Source of the DNA: JAXDMU01 sp963762435
GTDB lineage: Bacteria > Pseudomonadota > Alphaproteobacteria > ATCC43930 > CGMCC-115725
Assembly: GCA_963762435.1 (NCBI GenBank)
Contig: CAVXLN010000025.1
Span: 40,033-104,032, forward strand
DNA length: 64,000 bases
Reading direction: 5' to 3'
Part shown: positions 25,283 to 34,550 of the stretch, piece by piece
How positions within the stretch are numbered: position 1 is the first letter of the stretch
Layout of the letters: every line of letters starts with the position of its first letter
Translations under genes and position numbers: made by a program
The notes under the pieces: generated by a model
Seen by the model: only the letters and a program-made list of their open reading frames with translations
Databases searched by the model: none
Told to the model about the DNA's origin: nothing

Positions 25283-26278
25283 ATGATGGATGCCGTCACC
25301 GATCATGGCGGAGCGCTCGATCGCGCGATCCGGCGCTTCGGTGCCGGGGCGGACTGGCTCGACCTTTCGACCGGCATCAATCCCTGGTCCTATCCGGTAC
25401 CTCCTTTGCCGCCAGAGGCCTGGCAGCGTCTTCCCGACGATGGGGCGCTCATGGCGCTGAAGCAGGCGGCGCGCGCCGCATACGGCGCTCCCAAGGCTGC
25501 ACCAGTCGCGGCAGCCCCCGGTTCGCAGGCGCTGATCCAATGGCTGCCGAGGCTCACGCCGCCGACCGGTGTCGCGATCCTGACGCCGACTTATGCCGAA
25601 CATGCCCGCTGCTGGCGCCTCGCCGGCCATGAGGTGGCGGAGGTCGCGGATCTGACCGATGCGGCACCGGTGCTGGTGCTGACCCATCCCAACAATCCGG
25701 ATGGTCGCCGCTTCGACCCGGGCGAGCTGCTGCGTCTCGCGGATCGATTGGCCGCGCGAGGCGGTTTCCTGGTGGTCGACGAGGCCTTCGCAGATCCCAT
25801 GCCGGCGATGAGCCTGGTGCCGGAGGCCGGCCGCCCCGGCCTCATGGTACTGCGCTCCTTCGGCAAATTCTTCGGCCTTGCCGGCCTGCGCCTGGGCTTC
25901 GCCTTCGGCCCCGCCGACCTCGTCGAGCGGCTCGAGGCAGCCCTTGGCCCCTGGGCGGTCTCCGGCCCCGCGCTGGCGATCGGTCGCAACGCGCTGTCCG
26001 ACACGGCCTGGATCGCCGCGACCCGGGTGCGGCTCGCCGCCGCTGCCGATGCGCTCGAGGCCCTCCTCGCCACACATGACCTCGAACCGCTCGGCGGCAC
26101 TGAGCTCTTCTGCCTGATCCGCACCGACCGCGCGGCCGCGATCCATGACCGGCTCGGGCGGCATCACATTCTGGTCCGCGATTTCGCGGCCTACCCCGAC
26201 CGGCTACGCTTCGGCCTCCCGCCCGACGAAGCCGCGATGGAGCGGCTGGACCAGGCGCTTAGCGCCTCACCTGCCTGA
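25283..26278 (+). CDS. cobC: Threonine-phosphate decarboxylase / CobC-like aminotransferase
   Basis: 331 residues of a fold-type I PLP enzyme. HGGALDRAIRRFG, then WLDLSTGINPWSYPVP near the start, and LTHPNNPDGR, FLVVDEAFAD and RSFGKFFGLAGLRLGF (with the PLP Lys) match threonine-phosphate decarboxylases (CobC/CobD). These make (R)-1-amino-2-propanol phosphate for the cobalamin side chain. No other cobalamin gene is within the window, so a histidinol-phosphate-aminotransferase-like role is not excluded. Several in-frame starts exist (GTG 25220, ATG 25271, 25283, 25286). Its 3' end overlaps the convergent DUF3999 gene by 20 bases. Confidence 0.82.
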   Translation: MMDAVTDHGGALDRAIRRFGAGADWLDLSTGINPWSYPVPPLPPEAWQRLPDDGALMALKQAARAAYGAPKAAPVAAAPGSQALIQWLPRLTPPTGVAILTPTYAEHARCWRLAGHEVAEVADLTDAAPVLVLTHPNNPDGRRFDPGELLRLADRLAARGGFLVVDEAFADPMPAMSLVPEAGRPGLMVLRSFGKFFGLAGLRLGFAFGPADLVERLEAALGPWAVSGPALAIGRNALSDTAWIAATRVRLAAAADALEALLATHDLEPLGGTELFCLIRTDRAAAIHDRLGRHHILVRDFAAYPDRLRFGLPPDEAAMERLDQALSASPA

Positions 26279-27602
26279 GCAGGCTCGCCGCCATGGCCGC
26301 CACGGCGCCGATGCCGGCGATCAGCACGGCCCAGAGGACGAGGCGTTGCCAGCCGAAGGGCTGGGCGTCCGGAGTCGCGGCGGCGTGCTCCTCGAACGCG
26401 CCGAGACTGGCGGTCGATGGCGTGGGCGCGGCGGCGGCGCCCCAGCCGGGAATGAGGGCGGAAGGCGCCAGATCCGCGGATTTCGCGGTGCTGCTGCCGA
26501 TCGCGAGCCGGAACGGCCCGTCGCCGCGGGCGAGGAACAGCACCGTCTCGGCCGGCAATCCCAGGCTGAGGCTCGGCGCACCGCTGCCGATGCCGCCACC
26601 GCGCGCATCGAGGGTGAGGCGCAACGAAGTGAAGGCCAGGGCCGCGACCGTGATGTCGGGCTGGCTCGTCTCGTGCCCATCGATGGCCAGGCGATAGAGC
26701 GTGGTCTGTGCCATCGGCTGCCAGGGCTGGCCCGGCTCGCTGTCGTCGCGGCGGGCCAGCGTCGCCGGCGCCAGCGCATTCGTCTGCGGCAGTGCCACGC
26801 GCAATGCCGCCGGCCGCACGGGATGCGGCCAATGCCACTCATAGATCCGCTCGCCTCCCGATGTGCCTGCCGTCGGCGCCGACCAGACGAAGGCCGCCGG
26901 TTTCTCCGTGACCTGGCCCGCGACCAGGATCGCCGCGGTGAGATCCGGCGCATTGCGCGGTGAGCGCCAGGTCAGGCGCAGATAATGCGCGGTCTCGCCC
27001 GGCAGCGCGATCTCGCGCCGCTCGATGTGCTGGCCGTTGAAATCGAGCCGCGCCAGCTCGGCCGCCGGGGCCCAGCTGCGCCAGCGCTGCAGATCGTCGC
27101 TCGCCTCGACCGACAGCTCTTGAAGCCCGGTCGCGGCCGCGTCCCAATCGAGCTCGAGCCGGCGCGGCTTGTCCTTGACCCCGCTCAGATCGATGAGATA
27201 GCCGCGCCGGACGATCGTCTTGCCGGTCGCGGGCGGGGCGGCACGGACCGAGACGACCGTTCCGTCGGACCGGCGCTCGACCTCGACAGTGGGCGGGACG
27301 ATGTCATCCTCGTCGGCGATGAGGGGAAACCAGGGGACGGATGTCCGGCTCAGCGCTTCCTCGGTCTCGGGCGGCATGCGCAGCAGCCCGAACGGCACGG
27401 TCTCGCCGGCGCCGTTGAAGATGCGCAGATCGGCGAGATCGGGCGAACGCGCCGCCAGCATCGCCTCGATCGGCAGGGTGACACGGTAATAGGGGCCGGG
27501 ACCGTCGAGCGTGATCGCGGCGGTCGCTTCATATTGGTCCGGCGCCTCGGCCAGAGCCGGTCCGGCCAGCAGCAGCGCCAGGAGGGTGAAAAACCCTCTC
27601 AT
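26259..27602 (-). CDS. DUF3999 family protein
   Basis: 447 residues. A signal peptide (GFFTLLALLLAGPALA) precedes a long beta-rich extracytoplasmic domain with DLRIFNGAGETVPFGLLR, RAPP.. and LRLTWRSPRNAPDLTA, and one C-terminal transmembrane segment (LVLWAVLIAGIGAVAAMAASLL). This layout matches DUF3999 proteins. Its ATG overlaps the stop of the large DUF2339 gene (27599-27602). DUF2339 and DUF3999 genes are commonly neighbours, so a joint membrane complex is plausible; no function is established for either. Confidence 0.88.
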   Translation of the reverse strand: MRGFFTLLALLLAGPALAEAPDQYEATAAITLDGPGPYYRVTLPIEAMLAARSPDLADLRIFNGAGETVPFGLLRMPPETEEALSRTSVPWFPLIADEDDIVPPTVEVERRSDGTVVSVRAAPPATGKTIVRRGYLIDLSGVKDKPRRLELDWDAAATGLQELSVEASDDLQRWRSWAPAAELARLDFNGQHIERREIALPGETAHYLRLTWRSPRNAPDLTAAILVAGQVTEKPAAFVWSAPTAGTSGGERIYEWHWPHPVRPAALRVALPQTNALAPATLARRDDSEPGQPWQPMAQTTLYRLAIDGHETSQPDITVAALAFTSLRLTLDARGGGIGSGAPSLSLGLPAETVLFLARGDGPFRLAIGSSTAKSADLAPSALIPGWGAAAAPTPSTASLGAFEEHAAATPDAQPFGWQRLVLWAVLIAGIGAVAAMAASLLRQVRR

Positions 27603-30600
27603 GGCGATGCCTCCGCCGTCCCCGGCTTCGGCGGCAAGGGCGCGAAATAGCCCACGATCAACAGCAGCACGCCGACGCCGACGAAGGAGACGATGCGCGG
27701 CAGCCCGCCGGTATTGAGCAGCTCGACCAGGAACAGCTTGACCACGACCAGCCCGATCAATCCGGCACCGACCAGCCACAGGGTGCGCAGGCCGCGGCGG
27801 TTCCCGGCGACCATCATGCCGAGTGCCGTGATGGCCCAGAGGATCGACAGGCTCGCCTGCACGCTCATCGAGGCGAGCAGCTCGTCGAGCGCCCAGGGAA
27901 TGCCGATCCAATGATGCGCCGTGCGGAAGACGGCACAGGTCAGCAGGAACAGCGCCGAAATTCCGGCGAGCCAGACGGGTGCTGCTGCCGGCACTCGGGC
28001 CGCGAGGGGCAGCATCGGGAACCGGTCGCGCAGCCAGAGCGCCAGGCTCAGCAGCACCAGCAGCTGGCCAAGCTCAAGCGGATTCAGCAGCGGCAGATAG
28101 GGCAGGGGGGCGGCATCGCCGTCGCTCAGCGCATTGCCGAGCCAGAACCAGGCCAACAGGATCGCCGCCACCGGCAGCGCCGCCACGGCGCGATAGGCCC
28201 GCTCATGCGCCGAGATCGGCCAGATCGAAGGCAAGCGCCGCTTCGCCATGGCGAAGAGATAGAGTGCGGGCACCGAGGCCCAGCCGAGCCAGCGCCAGGC
28301 ATTCACCTGGTCGCTCGCCAGGATCATCAGATAGCGCGCCTCGAGCGACAGCACGGCCAGGGCGATCCAGCAGCCGACGACATGGAGCCCGTCCAGCCAC
28401 CGCGGCGGCAGCAGGGGGCCGATCCGGCGCAGCACCAGGATATGGACGCCAAGCCAGACGGCCCAGGCAAGGGCGCCGAGATGGGCTGCCGGATGATAGA
28501 GCGGGCCATAGGCCGCCAGCAGAACGAGGATCGCTGCCGGCTGCAGCAGCAGGCTCAGCCGTGCCAACGCCGGCCAGCGAAGCCGCTCGCCGGCCAAGAG
28601 CCAGATGAGCGCCGTCGCCGCCGCGACGAGAAGGGCTGCATGCGGGCCGGGCGCACCCGGCAGAAACCGCGCGATTTCGCAGAGCCAGGCGAAGCCCCAC
28701 CAGAATGTCGCCCAGCCGAGCGCCATCCGCGAGAGCAGGACGAGCCCGACCGGTATCGGCGCCCCCGCCCATGGCCTCGTCGCCTGCCGCTCGAGCCGCC
28801 AGGCCGCCGCATAGGCCGCGAGCGCCAGGATTGCCGGCGTCCAGAAGCCGCTGTGCCAAAGCGGCGTCAGCCCGTGGGGCGAGAGGCTCGACAAGGCTGG
28901 GCCGGCGCCGAACAGGAAGGCGATGCCGCCGAGCAGTTGTGTGACGAGGCCGAAACCGAAGCTGGCCCGAAGTCCGAGCCGCAGGCCGGCCAGCAGGATC
29001 AGAAGCCCACTCATCGCCCAGGCGCCGCCCGCCATACGCCAGGGCAAGAGGAACAGGAAGGCCAGATTGAGGAAGGCCAGGCCCAATAGCAGCACCAGGA
29101 TCTGCGCGCGCCGCAGCCTTGGGTCGGTGCTTGACCAGCCGTTCCTGAGCGCCAATGCCGCCGATGCGATCGCGGCCGTCCCGATGAGGGCCGCGATCAA
29201 GAGGTCGACGAGCCCGCCCTGGAGCACGGCGTCGCCGATCTCGCCGCGCGCGTCCGTCAGCGCCAGCAGGAAGATCGCCCCTGCCGCTGCCTGCAGCAGC
29301 AGCCCGGCCAGCATGAGCCCGCGGTCCTTGAGCCGGAGACCGATCGCGAGTGCCGCGAAGCCGCCGATTGCCCACGCCGCTGCCGTCCAATTGCCGTTGG
29401 CGAGCAGTGGCGCCATCAAGCTCGCAAAAAAGACGCCGCCGAACAGGAAGAACCGCCGCGCCGGTGCATCCTCGGGCTGGCGTGCCTCGGGCGGCACCTG
29501 TCGAATCAGCCACCAGCCGGAGAGGAGCGCCGCACCCAGCATCGCCGCTCCAGTCGCAGCACCCGAGAGTAGTGATACAGCTCCGCCGTTTCGCAAGGTC
29601 CCGAGATAGGCGAGTGCCGCCCCCAGCTCGATCAGGATCGCGAAGAGGCGGGCGAGCCGCCGCTCTTGCCGGAGTGCCACCCAATAAAGTCCGGCCCCCT
29701 CGATCGCCCAGGCGGCCGAGGTCCAGCGGGCATCGAGGCCGAGCGGTACCGCGAGCGTCGCGAAGATCACGCCCAGTGCCACATGGATTTCGACCAGCCC
29801 CAGCTGCCGTCGCCCGGTCTGGCGCAGAAGCAAGGCTGCGAGCGCCATATAGAAGAGGCCGAGCGCCAAGGCGCTGAAGGAATCGCCGAGCGGCATGCTG
29901 CGCGCGAGCGCATCCTGCAGCCCGAACGCCGCGATCGGGGTGCCGAACAGCAGCACGCCATCGATCGAATGGGCGTGGCGCGCGGTCCAGCGCACGGCAG
30001 CGAGCCGCGTCGCCGCCTCGGGCTCGTCGGGCGCATCGAGCAAAACCCGGCGTGCGAACAGCAGCGCGATCGCGACATACATCAGGAAGAACAGCACCAG
30101 GAACGGCTCGGTGCTGGCGAACATACCGGGCTCATAGGATCCCAAGCCCCAGGCGAGCCCCAGGATGAAGGTGCCGGCGAAGCCCACGAGATTGAGCGGC
30201 CGCCAGGCCTTGAACCAGGCAACCGCCAGGATGCCGGCATTGAGGAGGGCTAGATAGGTGAAGAGGGCGACATGATGCTCGCCGCCGCTCGAGGCCAGAA
30301 TGGGGGCCGCGAAACCGCCTGCCGCACCCGCGACGGCGAGGCCCAGCGCATCCTGCATCACGGCGAGCACGGTCGAGCCCAGCACGATCGCGACCAGCAG
30401 GAAGAATCCCAAGCCGGTCGGAATCAGCGGGTTGAGATGCATCGCCGCGAAAATGTCGAGATAGAGCAGCGCCACAGCACCCCCCTGCAGCATCAGCCCA
30501 TAGGCGCGTCGCCGCTCCCGCAGCCGCCAGCCGATGACCAGCAGGACCAAGGCCGCCAGCCCGACGCCGGCATAGCGCAGCTCGATCGGCACGGTCACGT

Positions 30601-31111
30601 GCTCGGCCGCATAGCGCAGCAGGAAGGCCAGCCCCAGGAACAGCAGCAGGATGCCGAAGCGGGCCGCGGTGTTGCCGCCGAAGAGCCAGCGCCGCGCCGT
30701 CGCGAAGGCCTGCTCGAACGGGTCGGGATGGCGCGGTGGCAGGGGGACCGGCGGCGGAACCGGCACCGGTTCCATCGCAGGCGCGGGTTCCGGCTCGGGC
30801 AGAGGTTCCGGCTCCGGCGATAGCGGCGTGATCGCTTCGGCGATCGGTTCCGGGCTGGGTTCCGGTTCCGGGACGGGCTCGGGTGCTGCGGCTTCGACCG
30901 TCGGTGCCGGCGCCTTCAGCACCTCGATCTGTTTTTGCAGGGCCGTGAGCTCGGCCTTGAGCGCCCGCTGCCGCGCCGCCACCGTGCCGATGCGGCCGAG
31001 CGTGATGCCGATGCCGCCGGCGAGCAAGATGCCGAAGCTGTCGGCGTCCGTCGATAGATAGAGGATGGCGCCGACCGCCAGTCCGAGGATGCCGAAAAAG
31101 ACCGCGCGAAT
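27599..31111 (-). CDS. DUF2339 family polytopic membrane protein
   Basis: About 1,170 residues. An N-terminal membrane anchor is followed by a short coiled coil (ALKAELTALQKQIEVLKAP), a Pro/Glu-rich linker of about 65 residues (PEPEPSPEP-type repeats) and then some 30 hydrophobic segments that fill the rest, as in DUF2339 proteins. HPDPFEQAFATARRWLFGGN marks the entry to the membrane domain. The 5' end is odd: the frame is open from about 31150 with no ATG, GTG or TTG near a ribosome site; GGGAGG precedes an ATT codon at 31109-31111 by 8 bases, and this is the start used here. A TTG at 31027 is the next alternative. Overlaps the DUF3999 gene downstream. Confidence 0.8.
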   Translation of the reverse strand: MRAVFFGILGLAVGAILYLSTDADSFGILLAGGIGITLGRIGTVAARQRALKAELTALQKQIEVLKAPAPTVEAAAPEPVPEPEPSPEPIAEAITPLSPEPEPLPEPEPAPAMEPVPVPPPVPLPPRHPDPFEQAFATARRWLFGGNTAARFGILLLFLGLAFLLRYAAEHVTVPIELRYAGVGLAALVLLVIGWRLRERRRAYGLMLQGGAVALLYLDIFAAMHLNPLIPTGLGFFLLVAIVLGSTVLAVMQDALGLAVAGAAGGFAAPILASSGGEHHVALFTYLALLNAGILAVAWFKAWRPLNLVGFAGTFILGLAWGLGSYEPGMFASTEPFLVLFFLMYVAIALLFARRVLLDAPDEPEAATRLAAVRWTARHAHSIDGVLLFGTPIAAFGLQDALARSMPLGDSFSALALGLFYMALAALLLRQTGRRQLGLVEIHVALGVIFATLAVPLGLDARWTSAAWAIEGAGLYWVALRQERRLARLFAILIELGAALAYLGTLRNGGAVSLLSGAATGAAMLGAALLSGWWLIRQVPPEARQPEDAPARRFFLFGGVFFASLMAPLLANGNWTAAAWAIGGFAALAIGLRLKDRGLMLAGLLLQAAAGAIFLLALTDARGEIGDAVLQGGLVDLLIAALIGTAAIASAALALRNGWSSTDPRLRRAQILVLLLGLAFLNLAFLFLLPWRMAGGAWAMSGLLILLAGLRLGLRASFGFGLVTQLLGGIAFLFGAGPALSSLSPHGLTPLWHSGFWTPAILALAAYAAAWRLERQATRPWAGAPIPVGLVLLSRMALGWATFWWGFAWLCEIARFLPGAPGPHAALLVAAATALIWLLAGERLRWPALARLSLLLQPAAILVLLAAYGPLYHPAAHLGALAWAVWLGVHILVLRRIGPLLPPRWLDGLHVVGCWIALAVLSLEARYLMILASDQVNAWRWLGWASVPALYLFAMAKRRLPSIWPISAHERAYRAVAALPVAAILLAWFWLGNALSDGDAAPLPYLPLLNPLELGQLLVLLSLALWLRDRFPMLPLAARVPAAAPVWLAGISALFLLTCAVFRTAHHWIGIPWALDELLASMSVQASLSILWAITALGMMVAGNRRGLRTLWLVGAGLIGLVVVKLFLVELLNTGGLPRIVSFVGVGVLLLIVGYFAPLPPKPGTAEASP

Positions 31112-31199
31112 GGTGCCGCCCTCCCGGAGGTCGTCAGCGCGTCTCCATCATGCTCAGAAAAGCGGCATGAACGCTATGCGCGTATTTCCAGAGTGGGAT

Positions 31200-31226
31200 C
31201 GCCTTGGGTTGATCCAACCCAAGGCG
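31200..31226. repeat. 11-bp perfect hairpin between DUF2339 and HD genes
   Basis: CGCCTTGGGTT, loop GATCC, then AACCCAAGGCG. It lies 23 bases downstream of the HD-domain gene on the minus strand. No T tract follows on either strand, so it could be a Rho-dependent or mRNA-stabilising 3' stem rather than a classic terminator. Confidence 0.6.
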
Positions 31227-31248
31227 TGAATCCCTCTCCAATTTTAAG

Positions 31249-31803
31249 TTAGGCAGCACTCTCTTCAAAGGCCGCCATACCGGCCTGGTGCACCCGGTCG
31301 AATTCCTGCTCCAATATAGGGTTAAGGCCGCGGCACCCGGCGACGACCCTGGCGGCCCAGTCGAAATAGTCGCGCCGCCGCTCTGCGCTCCAATCGGCCG
31401 GCGGCGTGCGCTGGAGTGCCCGCAGATTCGAGATCTTGTCGGCGAGCTTCAAGATCTTGGCGCGATCGCTCTTATGCGGCGCCTTCTCGACCTGCAGCCG
31501 TTTGCGCTCGGCCTTGGGCAGGCTTTTGTCGTCGGTCACCTCGAGCACGAGCAGGGTGACCTCGCGCCCGAACGCAGCTTCGAGCTCGGCGGCACTCGTC
31601 GCCGTGTCCTCGATCGTGTCATGCAGCAGCCCGCCCATGATCAGCACGGGATCGGCGCCGCCCGTCGCGTCCGCCAGGAGCTGCGCCACCTCGGCCAGAT
31701 GGTTGACATAGGGCTCGCCGCGCGAGCCCTTGCGGCGCTGATCGGTATGTTTCTCCGCCGCGAAATAGAAGGCTCGGCTCAATGCGATAAGGTCGTTCAT
31801 CAT
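31249..31803 (-). CDS. HD-domain phosphohydrolase, small alarmone hydrolase-like
   Basis: 184 residues with the SpoT/Mesh1 hydrolase pattern: RRKGSRGEPYVNH (H35), GGLLHDTIEDT (H61-D62 and the ED motif), then KILKLADKISNLRAL (D122). These bind the metal that cleaves (p)ppGpp or a related nucleotide. It lacks any synthetase or TGS domain, so it would be a stand-alone small alarmone hydrolase, though other HD nucleotidase activities are possible. Cytosolic. Divergent from the secreted phosphoesterase gene. Confidence 0.85.
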   Translation of the reverse strand: MMNDLIALSRAFYFAAEKHTDQRRKGSRGEPYVNHLAEVAQLLADATGGADPVLIMGGLLHDTIEDTATSAAELEAAFGREVTLLVLEVTDDKSLPKAERKRLQVEKAPHKSDRAKILKLADKISNLRALQRTPPADWSAERRRDYFDWAARVVAGCRGLNPILEQEFDRVHQAGMAAFEESAA

Positions 31804-31913
31804 GTCTCGCTCTCGATGGCGACCGCCAACCGGCGCGATATCGAACCGTCACGCGATCACGCTATAAATCTCGCCCAATTCAATCGGAAAGCCAATCGGC
31901 CAGGGGTTGCCTC

Positions 31914-33599
31914 ATGCGTCTTTGCCGCGTTCTGCCATGCCTCGCCTTCGCCAGCCTGCCGACCCACGCTCTGGCGGCACCGGCGACGCCGATCGAGCAT
32001 CTCATCGTCGTGGTCGGCGAGAACATCACCTTCGACAATCTCTTCGCCACATATGAGCCGCCGCAGGGCGAAGCCGTCAGCAATCTCCTCTCCAAGGGCA
32101 TCGTGCTCAAGGACGGCACGCCCGGCCCGAATTTCTCGCTCGCGGCCCAGCGCATCGCCAATGGCCGCGATCATTATAGCGTGACGCCACCCACCACCGG
32201 CAGCTTCACCGTGCTGCCGCGCCCCGGCACCACCTATGCCAAGGGCCTGACGGCCTGGACCATCGATACCCGTATGCCCGGCGACCTGCCCGATGGGCCG
32301 TACCAGATCACGCGCTACGCGCTCTACGAATCAGCCGTCGGCGATCCGGTCCATCGTTTCTTCCAGATGTGGCAGCAATATGATGGCGGCAAGAACGATC
32401 TCTTCACCTGGGTCGCCACTACTTCGGGCGAAGGCTCGCGCGACCGCGTCGATCCCGATTCCGGCACGAACCAGGGCGGCGTCGCCATGGGCTTCTACAA
32501 TATGGCGTCGGGCGACGCGCCTTATTTCCAGGAGCTCGCGCGCGGCTTCGCCATCGCCGACAATTATCATCAGCCCGTGATGGGCGGCACGGGCGCCAAC
32601 TACCTAGCACTCAGCACCGGTCATGCCGGCGCTTATGTCGTCGACGGCAAGCCCGCCGTGCCGCCTGCCAATCAGATCGAGAATCCGGAGCCCAAGCCCG
32701 GCACCGACAATTGGTACACGCAATCGGGCTACACCAGCGGCTCCTACACGCTCTGTGCGGATCGGAACCAGCCGGGTGTCGGCGCCGTCCGCGCCTATCT
32801 CGACACGCTGCCCTACCCGCTCTTCAATGACGGCAATTGCGCGCCGGACACCTACTACCTCGTCAACAATTACAATCCCGGCTACCTCTTCGACGGCACG
32901 CCGAACCCGCTCGGACCCGGCAAATTCGTGCTGCCGCCGCAGGTGGCGCCCAATATCGGCACGGCACTCTCGGCCAAGGGCGTGTCGTGGAAATGGTACA
33001 GCGGCGGCCGGACCGAGGACGGTATCGACAAGGACAGCTATTGCTCGATCTGCGATCCCTTGACGCATTCGACCGCGATCATGACCACCGATCTCAAGAA
33101 GAACCTGCAAGGGCTCCAAGCCTTCTATCGCGATCTCGGCGACGAGAAGAGCCTGCCCGCAATCTCCTTCGTGGTGCCGCCCAATGCCGAATCCGGCCAT
33201 CCGGCCTATTCCTCGGCGGCCGAGTTCGAGGGCTTCGTCAAGGAGATCGTCGCCAAGGTTCAGGCCAGCCCGGCCTGGCAGCACACGGCGTTGCTGATCA
33301 CGACCGACGAGGGTGGCGGCTCCTATGATTCAGGCTATATCCAGCCCTTGGATTTCTTCGGCGACGGCACCCGCATCACGCTCTTCGCGGTCTCGCCCTT
33401 CGCGCGGAAGGGTCATGTCGAGCACACCTATTACGACCATGTCTCGATCTTGAAATTCATCGAGCGCAACTGGTCCGTCCCGCCCCTCTCTGAGCACAGC
33501 CGCGACCATCTGCCGAACCCGGAAGCGGCGCTCGGCGACCCCTATGTGCCGATGAACCGCCCGGCGATCGGGGATCTCTGGGAGATGTTCAAGTTCTGA
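31914..33599 (+). CDS. Secreted phosphoesterase (phospholipase C / acid phosphatase family)
   Basis: 561 residues. A signal peptide (VLPCLAFASLPTHALA) is followed by IEHLIVVVGENITFDNLFATY, the metal- and nucleophile-bearing motif of the PF04185 phosphoesterase family (here E-N-x-T-F-D-N). Further family marks are GGTGANYLALSTGHA, ITTDEGGGSYDSGYIQP and GHVEHTYYDHVSILKFIERNW. Members are phospholipases C or acid phosphatases of the periplasm or outside. The very short interval to the next gene holds an inverted repeat that includes that gene's start codon. Confidence 0.88.
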   Translation: MRLCRVLPCLAFASLPTHALAAPATPIEHLIVVVGENITFDNLFATYEPPQGEAVSNLLSKGIVLKDGTPGPNFSLAAQRIANGRDHYSVTPPTTGSFTVLPRPGTTYAKGLTAWTIDTRMPGDLPDGPYQITRYALYESAVGDPVHRFFQMWQQYDGGKNDLFTWVATTSGEGSRDRVDPDSGTNQGGVAMGFYNMASGDAPYFQELARGFAIADNYHQPVMGGTGANYLALSTGHAGAYVVDGKPAVPPANQIENPEPKPGTDNWYTQSGYTSGSYTLCADRNQPGVGAVRAYLDTLPYPLFNDGNCAPDTYYLVNNYNPGYLFDGTPNPLGPGKFVLPPQVAPNIGTALSAKGVSWKWYSGGRTEDGIDKDSYCSICDPLTHSTAIMTTDLKKNLQGLQAFYRDLGDEKSLPAISFVVPPNAESGHPAYSSAAEFEGFVKEIVAKVQASPAWQHTALLITTDEGGGSYDSGYIQPLDFFGDGTRITLFAVSPFARKGHVEHTYYDHVSILKFIERNWSVPPLSEHSRDHLPNPEAALGDPYVPMNRPAIGDLWEMFKF

Positions 33600-33605
33600 G
33601 GAACC

Positions 33606-33664
33606 GACATCCTCTCCACCGGGTTTGTTGGGTAATCCCGATCCGATGCGGAGGAGAGGATGTC
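33606..33664 (+). promoter_or_regulatory. Inverted repeat that pairs with the ribosome site and start codon of the next gene
   Basis: GACATCCTCTCC (33606-33617) is perfectly complementary to GGAGAGGATGTC (33653-33664). The second arm holds the Shine-Dalgarno sequence and the ATG (33660-33662) of the 84-residue gene. The 35-base loop has a smaller nested pair (CGGG with CCCG). In the mRNA this stem would hide the start site; it could also end transcription of the upstream gene. Either reading is inference. Confidence 0.65.
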
Positions 33665-33914
33665 GAAACGCCTCACTGCTCTCGCTTGCACGGCCTTGCT
33701 CGCCATGGCCGCTCCCGCCCTTGCGCAAACGGCCGCTGCCCCAGCGGCTCCGCCCGTTGCCAGTCCGCCGAAGCAAGGGGCGGCGAAGCCGGTCCATATC
33801 GGCCCGCCGATCCAGCTTCATGTCGCGGCCAAATCCGTTCGACCCCAGCCGGCAGAGCAACCGGTGTTGCAGGCCGACGCAGGGCCGGAGGTGTATCAGG
33901 GGGTCGTTCAGTAG
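33660..33914 (+). CDS. Small exported protein, unknown
   Basis: 84 residues. A clear signal peptide (LTALACTALLAMAAPALAQ) is followed by an Ala/Pro-rich mature part of about 60 residues (AAAPAAPPVASPPKQGAAKP) with no recognised domain. Probably periplasmic. Its ribosome site and ATG are within the 12-bp inverted repeat at 33606-33664, which suggests controlled or weak translation. No homologue is recognised by eye. Confidence 0.6.
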   Translation: MSKRLTALACTALLAMAAPALAQTAAAPAAPPVASPPKQGAAKPVHIGPPIQLHVAAKSVRPQPAEQPVLQADAGPEVYQGVVQ

Positions 33915-33998
33915 CCAAAGCGACCGCGTTCGGCCGACCTTGATGGGCGGATAGCTTCATCCTATAGAGGAACTATTCCCCTTCGGTATGAGTCGAAC

Positions 33999-34550
33999 AT
34001 GCCCAGCCGCATCATCATCCTCAACGGCGTCAGCAGCGTCGGCAAAAGCTCGGTCGTGAAGGCGCTGCAGCAGATCACCGCCGAGCCCTATCTCGATGTC
34101 GCAATGGACACGTTCCTCTCGATGCTGCCGGAACGGAGTTTCGGGCGGGACGGGGTGATCTTCGAGCCGGTCGAGGTCGAGGGCCATCGCCAGATCATCA
34201 TCACCACGGGCCCGACGGCCGAGCGCGCGCTCCGCGGCATGCGCCGCGCCGTGGCAGCACTCGCGGCCGAGGGCAATAATCTCATTGTCGACGAGGTCAT
34301 GCTGGGCCCTGGGACGGCTCGGGACTATCGCACGCTGCTCCAAAACCATGATCTTCGCTTCGTGGGATTGTTCGCACCGCTGGAGGTGATCGAGGCGCGC
34401 GAGCGGACGCGCGGCGACCGCGAGCTTGGCCTCGCCCGCTGGCAATATGATCGTGTCCATGACGGCATCGAGTACGATCTCAAGATCGACACTTCGACCA
34501 GCGCGCCGCTCGAGAGCGCCCGCCGGATCAAGGAGGCGTTCGGACTATGA
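33999..34550 (+). CDS. Chloramphenicol phosphotransferase-like kinase (CPT family)
   Basis: 183 residues. The P-loop is GVSSVGKSS (10-18) after strand RIIILN, and AMDTFLSMLPE and NLIVDEVMLG follow, matching the CPT-like family of small P-loop kinases. The typified member phosphorylates chloramphenicol; most others have unknown substrates. The RxxR-type lid region (ARERTRGDRELGLARWQYD) is present. The stop overlaps the start of the alpha-hydroxyacid oxidase gene (ATGA, 34547-34550), so the two are probably one operon. Confidence 0.85.
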   Translation: MPSRIIILNGVSSVGKSSVVKALQQITAEPYLDVAMDTFLSMLPERSFGRDGVIFEPVEVEGHRQIIITTGPTAERALRGMRRAVAALAAEGNNLIVDEVMLGPGTARDYRTLLQNHDLRFVGLFAPLEVIEARERTRGDRELGLARWQYDRVHDGIEYDLKIDTSTSAPLESARRIKEAFGL

